From Spirosoma linguale DSM 74 (lineage in GTDB: Bacteria; Bacteroidota; Bacteroidia; Cytophagales; Spirosomataceae), in the NCBI GenBank assembly GCA_000024525.1, contig CP001769.1, positions 3,195,001-3,259,000 on the forward strand: a stretch of 64,000 bases of DNA, given 5' to 3'. The notes under the pieces are model-generated. The model did no database searches. It was given only the letters and a program-made list of their open reading frames with translations, and was not told where the DNA came from. The translations under genes were made by a program, and so were the position numbers. Below are positions 35,731-44,141 of the stretch, piece after piece; the first letter of the stretch is position 1, and the number at the start of each line of letters is the position of its first letter.

Positions 35731-36693
35731 ATGAATTGGCTTTATCCCCTTACCAGCACTGAATTTTTTTTTATTGGTGCCTTTTTTGTCCTCTATTCGC
35801 TCTATATCTGGCGCACTTTTCGGTTGGCTCGCCAGCTAAATACAGCGGCATGGGGGGTAGTTCCAAAGTTTTTTCTCCGGGGCAGCTACCTGACCCTCCT
35901 TATTATTGCACTTCTTGGCCCTTCTTTCGGTGAAGCTGAAGGTGATCTGATCACAACAAGCCACGATACATTTCTGTTGGTGGATGTTTCGAGGTCGATG
36001 GATGCCGGAGATATAGTACCCACCAGGCTAGAACGGGTCAAATACGATATTCAACAACTGTGTGATACACTGCCCGCCGATCGATTCGGGCTCATATTAG
36101 CCGCTCCGCAGTCAATCCTGTTATCACCCCTCACGGCCGATCATGATGCCCTTAAGCAATTTATCCGCGAAGTACATACAAGTATATCGCCCACCGGAGA
36201 GACCGACTTATGTAATGCCATTGCTATGGCACGCCAGAAACTGATCGACGACTCATCAACCCACCAAAGTGTTCGGGCTATTGTTCTTTTCAGCGATGGG
36301 GAGAACTTTAGCTCTTGTGAACAAACGGAACTTGCTCGATTACGATCATTCGGCTTGCCCCTGGTTACCGTTGGTGTGGGTACTGAAGCGGGGGCATCCA
36401 TACGAAAAGGAAGTGATTTTGTGCGGGACGACAACGGCCAGATCGTTAACAGTCAACTGAACCGACCATTTTTGCAGGAGTTGGCGCGTGATAGCCGCGG
36501 GCAGTATATTGAAGCGGATGCCAATGGACGTTATGTTAATGAACTGGCCGCAATTCTCCGTTTGTTAAAAGGACGGGCTATCGACCAGCATAGGGCGGCC
36601 GTATCAACGAATAAGTATTATTATTTTTTGTTGGCAGCACTTGGCTTACTAGCCTTAGACTTAATTGTGACTATTCGAACCTTCAGGCTTTGA
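35731..36693 (+). CDS. VWA-domain membrane protein (BatA/BatB type)
   Basis: Two N-terminal membrane segments (about 8-30 and 52-66) are followed by a von Willebrand factor A domain with an intact MIDAS: DVSRSMD (85-91), a later Thr in SPTGETD and the Asp in VLFSDGE. A last membrane helix lies near the C-terminus (YYYFLLAALGLLALDLIVTI). The 320-residue layout is that of Bacteroides aerotolerance (Bat) proteins, thought to act with a MoxR ATPase on envelope stress. Here it is followed 50 bp later by a BatC-like TPR protein; the MoxR and other Bat genes are not in the window. Confidence 0.87.
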   Translation: MNWLYPLTSTEFFFIGAFFVLYSLYIWRTFRLARQLNTAAWGVVPKFFLRGSYLTLLIIALLGPSFGEAEGDLITTSHDTFLLVDVSRSMDAGDIVPTRLERVKYDIQQLCDTLPADRFGLILAAPQSILLSPLTADHDALKQFIREVHTSISPTGETDLCNAIAMARQKLIDDSSTHQSVRAIVLFSDGENFSSCEQTELARLRSFGLPLVTVGVGTEAGASIRKGSDFVRDDNGQIVNSQLNRPFLQELARDSRGQYIEADANGRYVNELAAILRLLKGRAIDQHRAAVSTNKYYYFLLAALGLLALDLIVTIRTFRL

Positions 36694-36743
36694 GTTGATC
36701 TGACGAGTTTGTCTTATTTTTGACCCGGCATCCTTATAGTAAG

Positions 36744-37436
36744 ATGATTTACTTATTGATTACTCTCTGGATTTGGGGAAGCGAATTGATTCCGGTTGGC
36801 CCCATATCCCAGAATAACCAGATGCGCCAGGACGCTCAGGCAGCTTACCAAAGGGGTCAGTATGCCAAAGCATTGCCTTTATATATTCAGCTGAGTCGTA
36901 GAACAACCACCATCGATCCGGCCGTTCGGTTGAACCTTGGGCATACCTATTTTCAGTTAAAGCAATATGCCAGCGCAAAACCACAGTACGAAACTTTGCT
37001 ACGGTCGGCTCGGCCGGATTTGCGAACGGTAGCGGCTACACAGCTAGGTGTTATGGCCTGTTTGCAGCGGGATAGTGCTACGGCACTGGCTTTATTTGAG
37101 CAGGCTTTGCTCGAAGATGCAAATAATGAACCAGCCCGGTATAATTTTGAAATCATAAAGAGATATTACTCCGGGAAGCACCCGGAAAAAAAACAAAAGC
37201 AGAATACTACCGAAAATAAACCGAAGATCGAAAACAAGCCTCGCCCAGCAGGTGGGCAGCAGGTTGAACGCTCTGACCGGCAGGATGAGTTACTCCGCCG
37301 TTTTCAACGGCTTAACCTGAGTGAAGAACAAGCACTGCTCCTTCTCGATGCCATGCAGGAAGATGATCTGCCTTATGCGCTGGCGCTTTCGGCCCGACAG
37401 GCGGTCAAGCCGAAAGCCAGGGGAAATCGGTGGTAA
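36744..37436 (+). CDS. TPR protein, BatC-like
   Basis: The start at 36744 (MIYLLITLWIWGSELIPVG) gives a signal peptide; a TTG 24 bp upstream is less likely. Three or four tetratricopeptide units follow: AAYQRGQYAKALPLYIQLS, LNLGHTYFQLKQYASAKPQY and QLGVMACLQRDSATALALFE, ending about residue 130. The rest is basic and low-complexity, and a final LLRRFQRLNLSEEQALLLLDAM segment resembles the BatC tail. It is a periplasmic scaffold likely working with the preceding VWA protein. Confidence 0.82.
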   Translation: MIYLLITLWIWGSELIPVGPISQNNQMRQDAQAAYQRGQYAKALPLYIQLSRRTTTIDPAVRLNLGHTYFQLKQYASAKPQYETLLRSARPDLRTVAATQLGVMACLQRDSATALALFEQALLEDANNEPARYNFEIIKRYYSGKHPEKKQKQNTTENKPKIENKPRPAGGQQVERSDRQDELLRRFQRLNLSEEQALLLLDAMQEDDLPYALALSARQAVKPKARGNRW

Positions 37437-37463
37437 ACTATACACGGAGACAACAAAACTACT

Positions 37464-38639
37464 ATGAATGAAGTCGTCATTATTGCCGCCGTTCGAACGC
37501 CAATTGGCAGCTTCGGTGGCGTCCTGTCAACCCTAACCGCTGTTGATCTGGGCGCTGCGGCTATTCGGGGGGCGTTATATAGAGCGGGGGTTCAGCCCGA
37601 ATTAGTACAGGAGGTATATATGGGGAATGTTGTATCGGCCAATGTTGGCCAGGCACCCGCCAAACAGGCAGCCCTGAAAGCCGGGCTCCCCCCTACCGTT
37701 CCCTGTACCACCATCAATAAAGTGTGTGCGTCGGGCACCAAAGCAATTATGCTGGCTGCCCAAGCAATTCAGCTTGGGCAGGCCGATGTTATCGTGGCTG
37801 GAGGGATGGAAAGCATGTCCAACACGCCCTATTATGTACCGAAAGCTCGTTTCGGTTATAAATACGGGAATGCCGAATTAGTGGACGGACTTGCACGCGA
37901 TGGACTGGTCGATGTGTATGACCAATGCGCCATGGGCGTCTTTGCCGATCAGACGGCCAGTACGTATGGCATCAGTCGGGAGGAGCAGGATGCCTTTACG
38001 GTTCAGTCGTATCGTCGTTCAGAGTCCAGCACCCAAAGTGGGCGGTTCGCAGAGGAGATCGTTCCGGTTGAGGTTAGCAGTCGAAAAGGGACCGTTAGCG
38101 TAGTTGAAGACGAAGAGTATAAAAACGTTATTTACGACAAAATCCCGACGCTGAAAGCGGCTTTTACACCCACTGGTACGGTTACGCCCGCCAGTTCATC
38201 CCCTATCAGCGATGGCGCTTCGGCGCTGGTTGTCATGAGTCGCCGGAAAGCTGATGAATTAGGGGTAACACCCCTGGCCCGGATAGTCGCCTATGCCGAT
38301 GCGGAGCAGGAGCCCCAGTGGTTCACCACAGCGCCTACCAAAGCTGTTCCCCTGGCCATTGAGCGTGCCGGTCTTAAAACGGGCGATATTGATTATTTTG
38401 AAATCAATGAAGCATTTGCCGTTGTACCCCTGGCCTTTAGTAAACTGCTTGAAGTGCCTCAGGAAAAGTTAAACGTCTTTGGCGGTGCCGTATCCATCGG
38501 GCATCCGCTGGGCGCGTCTGGAGCACGCATTGTTACCACGCTCACCAACGTTCTGCAACAGAATGGCGGACGTTACGGCGCGGTAGGTATTTGCAACGGA
38601 GGGGGTGGCGCATCGGCCATTGTTATTGAAAAATTGTAG
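37464..38639 (+). CDS. Acetyl-CoA C-acetyltransferase (thiolase)
   Basis: The 391-residue enzyme has the thiolase motifs in order: the active-site Cys in INKVCASGTKA (Cys88), the ASSSPISDGASALVV segment, the His in NEAFAVVP-adjacent GHPLGASGAR and the second Cys in GICNGGGGASAI. It condenses or cleaves acetoacetyl-CoA or longer 3-ketoacyl-CoAs in the cytoplasm. Length and motifs match biosynthetic thiolases (AtoB/PhaA type). No other beta-oxidation gene is adjacent. It starts 27 bp after the BatC-like gene and a GC-rich hairpin follows it. Confidence 0.95.
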   Translation: MNEVVIIAAVRTPIGSFGGVLSTLTAVDLGAAAIRGALYRAGVQPELVQEVYMGNVVSANVGQAPAKQAALKAGLPPTVPCTTINKVCASGTKAIMLAAQAIQLGQADVIVAGGMESMSNTPYYVPKARFGYKYGNAELVDGLARDGLVDVYDQCAMGVFADQTASTYGISREEQDAFTVQSYRRSESSTQSGRFAEEIVPVEVSSRKGTVSVVEDEEYKNVIYDKIPTLKAAFTPTGTVTPASSSPISDGASALVVMSRRKADELGVTPLARIVAYADAEQEPQWFTTAPTKAVPLAIERAGLKTGDIDYFEINEAFAVVPLAFSKLLEVPQEKLNVFGGAVSIGHPLGASGARIVTTLTNVLQQNGGRYGAVGICNGGGGASAIVIEKL

Positions 38640-38642
38640 TAA

Positions 38643-38682
38643 TGGCGCAAGGCCGGGCCACATCGGCTGGAGCCTTGCGCCA
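38643..38682 (+). terminator. GC-rich hairpin between thiolase and purC
   Basis: TGGCGCAAGGC (38643-38653) pairs with GCCTTGCGCCA (38672-38682). There is no T-tract, so it may be a weak terminator or an RNA processing/stability stem 16 bp before purC. Confidence 0.5.
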
Positions 38683-38698
38683 TCAATCCTAAAGTTAA

Positions 38699-39640
38699 AT
38701 GAACGCTATTCAGGAAACCAACTTCCAATTTCCCGGCCAAACGGCCTTTTATCGCGGCAAAGTCCGGGATGTCTATTCTTTTCCCGACAAACTGGTTATG
38801 ATTGCTTCTGACCGGATTTCGGCTTTTGACGTGGTTTTACCCCGGCCAATACCATTTAAAGGACAAGTCCTGAATCAAACAGCGTCTTACTTTCTGAAAG
38901 CTACCGCCGACATCGTTCCAAACTGGCTGCTCGATGTTCCGGACCCGAATGTGAGCATCGGCCTCAAATGCGAACCCTATGCCGTTGAGATGGTAGTGCG
39001 GGGTTATCTGGCCGGTCATGCCTGGCGGCAATACCGCGACGGGCACCGGATTCTTTGCGGGGTTCCTCTTCCGGATGGGCTTCGCGAAAATGACCGCCTT
39101 CCAACCCCTATTATCACCCCCTCTACTAAAGCGCACGAAGGGCACGATGAGGATATTAGCCGCGAAGAAATTCTGAGCCGCAGTATCGTTCCACAGGAGG
39201 AGTATGAGCAACTCGAACAATATGCACTGGCACTCTTTGCGCGCGGTACCGAAATGGCAGCCCAACAGGGACTTATTCTGGTCGATACCAAGTACGAGTT
39301 CGGCAATCTGGATGGTAAAGTGTACCTGATCGATGAAGTGCATACACCCGACTCATCACGTTATTTTTACGCGGATACATACCAGGCCAATCAGGAAGCG
39401 GAACAGCCACAAAAACAATTATCGAAAGAATTCGTTAGAGAATGGCTAATTGCTAACGGATTCCAGGGGAAAACCGGTCAGACAATCCCTGCCATGTCTG
39501 ACGAATGGGTCAACCAGATTACGACCCGCTACATCGAACTTTTTGAAAAAGTAACCGGGCAATCATTTCAGCCCGCTGAGGCTACCGATCCGGTTGCACG
39601 AATAGAAACAAACATTTTACGCGCAATTACTGTAGAATGA
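38699..39640 (+). CDS. purC: SAICAR synthase (phosphoribosylaminoimidazole-succinocarboxamide synthase)
   Basis: The 313-residue enzyme catalyses the ATP-dependent joining of CAIR and aspartate in purine synthesis. [49 protein letters not shown] and LVDTKYEFG are clear family signatures, the last holding the nucleotide-binding acidic residues. It is the longer form (about 300 residues) common in Bacteroidota and yeast. It is not in a pur operon here. Start is the only nearby ATG. Confidence 0.97.
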   Translation: MNAIQETNFQFPGQTAFYRGKVRDVYSFPDKLVMIASDRISAFDVVLPRPIPFKGQVLNQTASYFLKATADIVPNWLLDVPDPNVSIGLKCEPYAVEMVVRGYLAGHAWRQYRDGHRILCGVPLPDGLRENDRLPTPIITPSTKAHEGHDEDISREEILSRSIVPQEEYEQLEQYALALFARGTEMAAQQGLILVDTKYEFGNLDGKVYLIDEVHTPDSSRYFYADTYQANQEAEQPQKQLSKEFVREWLIANGFQGKTGQTIPAMSDEWVNQITTRYIELFEKVTGQSFQPAEATDPVARIETNILRAITVE

Positions 39641-39730
39641 GCAAATGAATCATTGGCTGACACCTACATACATGAAGGCGCTCCCGCCTTGTGCCTGTCC
39701 GCTCAGCCAATCGCTCAAAATTAAACTTAC

Positions 39731-40147
39731 ATGAATTACACGATCGAAAAAAACGAACAGTATGCCCTGATCCGATTAGCTGAAAGTCAGTTTGGGGAAG
39801 AAGTGTCCGCTACGTTTGACACACTGAGCCGCGGCCTCTTTCGGGAAGGGTACAGCAATATCATTATTGACGTAGAACCCGTACAATCTGTTGACCAGTC
39901 TGGTTTAACAACGATTCGAAAAATAAACCGACAGTGCACAAATGAAGTTGGCTTATTGATACTGGTCACCAAAAATGATGATCTTATCGATGTTTTGGAC
40001 GGAGCCAACATCAGCGACCTTACGATTCTGCCAACGGTGGAAGAAGCGATCGACGCTGTTTTTATGAATGAACTGGAAAACGATTTTCGAAGCGAAGAGG
40101 ACGATGAGTACGACGTCGGGGGAAGCGTCGGCAATGCTGATGCCTAA
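39731..40147 (+). CDS. STAS-domain protein (anti-sigma factor antagonist-like)
   Basis: The 138-residue protein has a STAS fold: IIIDVEPVQSVDQSGLTTIRK carries the Ser in SVDQSG that is phosphorylated in SpoIIAA-like proteins, followed by LLILVTKNDDLIDVLDGANI. The last 30 residues are very acidic (ENDFRSEEDDEYD). It likely acts in a partner-switching or metabolic control circuit in the cytoplasm. The 3' end overlaps the 5' end of the RNase Z gene by about 14 bp, so the two are co-translated. No anti-sigma kinase is near. Confidence 0.85.
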   Translation: MNYTIEKNEQYALIRLAESQFGEEVSATFDTLSRGLFREGYSNIIIDVEPVQSVDQSGLTTIRKINRQCTNEVGLLILVTKNDDLIDVLDGANISDLTILPTVEEAIDAVFMNELENDFRSEEDDEYDVGGSVGNADA

Positions 40148-41102
40148 CTCAAACCCAAATCAGGATACGGAGCCTAACCGGCCGGCAAACTTGCCCTTCT
40201 CCCTCACTATTTTGGGGGCCGGTTCGGCTACGCCTACCCTCAAACTTCACCAGACGGCACAACTGCTAACTATTGGCAGCGATTACGTGCTTATTGATTG
40301 TGGCGAGGGAACGCAGTTACGCCTGATTGAACAGCGCATCCGACCAGGTCGGCTGCGCTATATTTTTATTAGTCACCTTCACGGAGATCACTACTTCGGG
40401 CTTCCTCCGCTGCTGTCGAGTTTGAACCTGGGTGGGCGCACCGAAGATCTATTCTTGTTCGGGCCGCGCGGCTTAGACGAGGTTCTGACCACTATTTTTC
40501 GCGTATCTGACTCCCGGCTGGGTTTCCGGCTGCATTTTCAGGTTGTTGAGCCAGATTCCCCCTCGCTTCTGCTCGATCATCCGCTCATGACGGTGGAGTC
40601 TATCCCGCTACAGCATCGGATCGACTGCTCGGGCTACCTCTTCCGGGAAAAACCGCACAAACCACACCTGCTGCGCGAGAAGCTCCCGGACGATATTCCG
40701 GTGCATTACCTGAAGCAGTTGAAAAACGGCCAGGATATTCTCGGGGCTAACGGAGAAATTCTGTTCGCGAGCGCCGAATACACAGAACCCGGCCCGCCAG
40801 CCCGCTCGTATGCATACTGTTCAGACACCCGCTATGTAGAAGAATTGGTGCCCCAATTACTAGGCGTCAACCTACTGTACCACGAGGCAACTTTTATGGA
40901 GGACAACGCCCAACGCGCAACCGAGGTATACCACTCTACTGCTAAGCAGGCGGCAACGATTGCCGTTAAAGCCAGGGTAGAGCGACTATTGATCGGTCAT
41001 TTTTCGTCCCGTTACAAACAATTCGACTTGTTTCTGGACGAAGCCAGGTCTGTATTTCCTGAAACCTACTTAGCGATTGAGGGACAAACGATTCCTATTT
41101 AG
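40134..41102 (+). CDS. rnz: Ribonuclease Z
   Basis: This metallo-beta-lactamase family endonuclease trims tRNA 3' trailers. FSLTILGAGSATPT opens the domain, FISHLHGDHYFGLP is the HxHxDH zinc motif, and later LLYHEATFMED and RLLIGHFSSRYK give the remaining ligands. In-frame ATGs lie at 40068, 40104, 40134 and 40140; I choose 40134 because the earlier ones overlap the STAS gene and add residues absent from the family. Length of about 322 fits RNase Z. CCA is not encoded by the tRNAs in this window, so RNase Z is needed to expose the 3' end. Confidence 0.95.
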   Translation: MLMPNSNPNQDTEPNRPANLPFSLTILGAGSATPTLKLHQTAQLLTIGSDYVLIDCGEGTQLRLIEQRIRPGRLRYIFISHLHGDHYFGLPPLLSSLNLGGRTEDLFLFGPRGLDEVLTTIFRVSDSRLGFRLHFQVVEPDSPSLLLDHPLMTVESIPLQHRIDCSGYLFREKPHKPHLLREKLPDDIPVHYLKQLKNGQDILGANGEILFASAEYTEPGPPARSYAYCSDTRYVEELVPQLLGVNLLYHEATFMEDNAQRATEVYHSTAKQAATIAVKARVERLLIGHFSSRYKQFDLFLDEARSVFPETYLAIEGQTIPI

Positions 41103-41196
41103 AGCAGATTGTGCGGTAAAGTAGCCTTTCTGCTCAAGAGTAGACTTGTGGTTTGGTTTCTTTCTATCTTTAAGCCCAAACTTTACCCATTCATTC

Positions 41197-42015
41197 ATGC
41201 TGGCTTTTCGCCTGGGATTTTTAGACATTGGCTGGCTCGATCTGCTCGATATTGGCCTGGTAGCCCTGCTTATTTATCAGATTTATAATTTAGTTCGGGG
41301 AAGCGTAGCCAGCCGGGTGTTTATCGGTTATTTGCTGGTTTATCTGGCCTATCTGCTGGTAAAAGCCTTGTCGCTAAATCTGATGACTACCATTCTTGAG
41401 TATTTCATCAGTGTGGGAGCGCTGGCGTTGATCATCATTTTCCAACACGAAATCAGGCGGTTTCTGTTGCTCATTGGTAAATCAACCAACCTGACGAACA
41501 ATCGCTGGCTTCGGCGCTGGCTGCTCCGGGATTTTGAGTCTACCGAAAGTCAGATGCCGCTGAAACCAATTCTTGATACCTGCAAAACACTGGCAACGGA
41601 ATTTTCGGGAGGGCTATTAGTGCTTCAGCGGAATGATGATCTGGAAAAATTCGCACAGTCAGGCGAAATAATCGACGCTGACTTATCAAAGCCATTATTG
41701 CTGGCTATTTTTAGTCAATATAGTCCCTTACACGACGGAGCAGTCCTCATTATCGGCGGACGCATTCGTGCCGCCCGCTGTATTTTACCTGTTTCAGATG
41801 ATGATGAGCTTCCCTCCTCACTTGGTTTTCGCCACAGAGCCGCTTTGGGTATGAGCGAAGCAACGGATGCGGCAGTCATTGCCGTTTCGGAAGAGAGTGG
41901 TCGTCTTTCCCTGGCTCTGAACGGAGAATTGTTCACCAATCTGAGTCTGCAAGAGTTAGAAACCCGGCTTGAGCAATACCTGAATGAACCACATGGTCAT
42001 CCGGCAGAATCATGA
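41197..42015 (+). CDS. cdaA: Diadenylate cyclase, membrane type
   Basis: The protein makes c-di-AMP from two ATP. From ATG at 41197 (MLAFRLGFLDIG) it has 272 residues: three N-terminal membrane helices up to about residue 90, then a DisA_N domain with SPLHDGAVLIIGG (DGA) and LGFRHRAALGMSEATDA (RHR), both catalytic motifs intact. An upstream TTG extension to 41146 is not needed. It sits 94 bp after rnz. No glmM or regulator CdaR is adjacent, unlike in Firmicutes. Confidence 0.95.
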   Translation: MLAFRLGFLDIGWLDLLDIGLVALLIYQIYNLVRGSVASRVFIGYLLVYLAYLLVKALSLNLMTTILEYFISVGALALIIIFQHEIRRFLLLIGKSTNLTNNRWLRRWLLRDFESTESQMPLKPILDTCKTLATEFSGGLLVLQRNDDLEKFAQSGEIIDADLSKPLLLAIFSQYSPLHDGAVLIIGGRIRAARCILPVSDDDELPSSLGFRHRAALGMSEATDAAVIAVSEESGRLSLALNGELFTNLSLQELETRLEQYLNEPHGHPAES

Positions 42016-42046
42016 GGATTTTCTTTTAGCTGGGATTAGTTATTAG

Positions 42047-42097
42047 GTTATTGGTTATTCGTTATTGAATGATGACCATTAACTAATAACCAATAAC
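42047..42097. terminator. Inverted repeat between convergent genes
   Basis: GTTATTGGTTAT (42047-42058) pairs with ATAACCAATAAC (42086-42097) around 27 bases. It lies between the stops of cdaA and the DUF4332-type gene and may act on both, though the stem is AT-rich. Confidence 0.45.
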
Positions 42098-42118
42098 TTA
42101 ACAACTATTAACCACTCA

Positions 42119-42526
42119 CTAATAATCAAGCATTTTAGGTAATGCTTTTGCTTGCTCTACAAAGTCCCCGATTTGTTCAACGGATGGCGGCCGTTGGGTA
42201 AACTGCCGAACACTGTTTATCTGAATTAATTTGGCGTGTAAACTTTGAGGAGCCCGCTGAGCCAGTTCTTTTACGGTATCTATACCAGCTTCCTCCATCA
42301 AATCGCTGTAAACGCGCCCTATTCCTTTAATTCGGGCTAAGTCTGCCCGGTTGGCCAATTCCAGAATGGCATTTGCATCGACTCCGCTGGCTGAGGCAAG
42401 CGCCTTTCGGTCTGATGGTGTTTTGGTGGCTTCGAGCAGTGAGTCACTATCACTGATGCCTTGCCCTTTCAAGGCATTGAGTACGGCGTCTGTAATGCCG
42501 CGTAGTTCTCCTAACGTGAGGCTCAT
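42119..42526 (-). CDS. DUF4332-type helix-hairpin-helix protein
   Basis: The 135-residue protein consists of repeated helix-hairpin-helix-like units: LGELRGITDAVLNALKGQGI, SASGVDANAILELANRADL and RIKGIGRVYSDLMEEAGIDT, then LAQRAPQSLHAKLIQINS. This arrangement is that of DUF4332 proteins, which resemble the DNA-binding tandem HhH of polymerases and topoisomerases. It has no signal or membrane segment. The function is unknown; DNA contact is likely from the fold. It lies between cdaA and a 58-codon gene that reads in the same direction. Confidence 0.82.
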   Translation of the reverse strand: MSLTLGELRGITDAVLNALKGQGISDSDSLLEATKTPSDRKALASASGVDANAILELANRADLARIKGIGRVYSDLMEEAGIDTVKELAQRAPQSLHAKLIQINSVRQFTQRPPSVEQIGDFVEQAKALPKMLDY

Positions 42527-42589
42527 GAATAATAATGTTGAGTGTACAACGTAAAATTCGGCCTGACCTTCAAGCCGTATACTACATTT

Positions 42590-42766
42590 TTAACGAACAA
42601 GATACTTTCTTCGAGTGTCATTCAAAAGAAATTTCTTTTGTGCGGTAAAGCTTTCCGGGTGCATCAGCCCAAATTCGCGTTGCCATTCCTGAAAACGAAC
42701 AGGCTCAACCCGCTGAAACTGTTCGACATCGATTTTCTTTTGCAATAGATACGCTTCAAAATTCAT
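42590..42766 (-). CDS. Small conserved-looking protein of 58 residues
   Basis: Reading the minus strand from ATG at 42766 gives MNFEAYLLQKKIDVEQFQRV, continuing with PVRFQEWQREFGLMHPESFT, AQKKFLLNDTRRKYLVR and stop TAA at 42590. It is below usual gene-length cut-offs and easy to miss. The composition is charged and helical, with a recognisable MHPESFTAQKKFLLN-type motif that I associate with short cytosolic proteins in Cytophagales. It is soluble, with no signal. The competing plus-strand frame over the same bases encodes nothing sensible. Function unknown. It lies 63 bp upstream of the DUF4332-type gene. Confidence 0.75.
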   Translation of the reverse strand: MNFEAYLLQKKIDVEQFQRVEPVRFQEWQREFGLMHPESFTAQKKFLLNDTRRKYLVR

Positions 42767-42960
42767 GTTTACTAAATACTACTAAAATGTTAATTTAGTT
42801 TCTGTCATTTCAACCGTCTTTCCCTTACCTGCCAGGCTGTACCGATCCAAATCGAACCTGACTCTGACAAACTGGCGGGAAAAGACAGCCACCCAGGACA
42901 AAAATCGGTTCTGGAATAAATCGTGAAGCATGTCTTCATCACAACAAATCAACTTTACGG

Positions 42961-44016
42961 ATGAACATGCAATTTGTGGCCCTTTCCAGCGATACTTCGC
43001 AGACAGGTCAGGAAACATCGCCTGATTCAATGCTTCTGGACGCTTATTCCAATACGGTCGTAAATGTAGCCAAAAAAGTCAGCCCATCGGTAGTACAGAT
43101 TAAGGTTACAAAACAACTCATCGCGTCAGCACCCGGTCGGCAGCGTCAATCTCCCCTTCCAGGACACCCGCCTGGCCGCGACCGCATGGAAGGCGGCTCG
43201 GGCTCGGGTTTCATCATTTCCAGCGATGGCTATATCATCACAAACAACCATGTTGTGGCCGGAGCGTTGACGATCAAGGTCCATCTGGCCGACTCCCGTG
43301 AATACGACGCCACCCTGATTGGCCGTGATCCGGACACCGACATTGCCGTTTTGAAAATCTACGCCGATAGTCTGAAAGCCATTCGCTTTGCCGATTCAAA
43401 GCACTTACAGGTTGGCCAGATCGCCATAGCTGTAGGGAATCCCTACGGGTATCAGTATTCGTTAACGGCCGGTGTGGTGAGTGCACTGGGCCGAACGCTG
43501 CGGTCGGAGTCGGGGCGGTTAATTGACGACGTTATTCAAACGGATGCGGCCCTTAACCCCGGCAATTCGGGTGGTCCGCTGGTCAACTCGCAAGGCGATG
43601 TCATTGGTGTAAATACGGCCGTAATTTTGCCCGCCCAGGGTATTTGCTTTGCCGTTTCCTCCAATCTGGCCGCATTGGTAGCGGGCAAGCTGATTATGAC
43701 CGGACGCGTTCGACGGGGCTATCTCGGCATGGCCGGGCAGTTAATTAACCTTACCGAGCGGATTATGCAGTACAATCAACTGGCTGCAAAAACGGGTGTT
43801 ATGGTCGTGAGTGTCGAACCGGACGGCGTGGCCGGTAATAGTGAACTTCGGGAAGGCGATATCGTAGTGGGCTTTGCAGAACAGCCCGTAACATCGGTTG
43901 ACGACCTTCATCGGCTGTTGACCGATGATACCATTGGGCGGAAGCTACCGCTGATCGTTCTCCGCGGAAATCTAAAGAAAACGATTTTCGTTACCCCCGG
44001 CGAATTAACAAAATAG
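42961..44016 (+). CDS. HtrA/DegP-like serine protease with one PDZ domain, no signal peptide
   Basis: The 351-residue protein has a trypsin-like domain with the full triad: His97 in TNNHVV, Asp127 in DTDIAV and Ser203 in GNSGGPL. A single PDZ domain follows (about 245-345; GVMVVSVEPDGVAGNSELRE, DDLHRLLTDD). Most HtrA proteins are periplasmic and membrane-anchored, but this one starts MNMQFVALSSDTSQTGQETS with no leader, so it may be cytoplasmic or start further upstream. An ATG at 42930 is in another frame. It would degrade or refold damaged proteins. A strong terminator follows at 44082. Confidence 0.92.
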   Translation: MNMQFVALSSDTSQTGQETSPDSMLLDAYSNTVVNVAKKVSPSVVQIKVTKQLIASAPGRQRQSPLPGHPPGRDRMEGGSGSGFIISSDGYIITNNHVVAGALTIKVHLADSREYDATLIGRDPDTDIAVLKIYADSLKAIRFADSKHLQVGQIAIAVGNPYGYQYSLTAGVVSALGRTLRSESGRLIDDVIQTDAALNPGNSGGPLVNSQGDVIGVNTAVILPAQGICFAVSSNLAALVAGKLIMTGRVRRGYLGMAGQLINLTERIMQYNQLAAKTGVMVVSVEPDGVAGNSELREGDIVVGFAEQPVTSVDDLHRLLTDDTIGRKLPLIVLRGNLKKTIFVTPGELTK

Positions 44017-44081
44017 TTTATAATTCACTCCGACGATAGCCGGGTGATTGTCGGCAGATTAGGAACGAATCCGCATGTTGT

Positions 44082-44128
44082 AGCGCCCACAAGAAAGAGT
44101 CTTTATTGCCTTCTGTGGGCGCTTTTTG
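44082..44128 (+). terminator. Intrinsic terminator after the HtrA-like gene
   Basis: AGCGCCCACA (44082-44091) pairs with TGTGGGCGCT (44114-44123), with inner AGAA/TTCT pairs, followed by TTTTTG. Confidence 0.85.
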
Positions 44129-44141
44129 ATTTACCAAATCA

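Noticed and set aside
42782..43030. 82-codon minus-strand frame overlapping the HtrA start
   Set aside because: It overlaps the start of the HtrA-like gene and resembles no protein; the better small gene is at 42590-42766.
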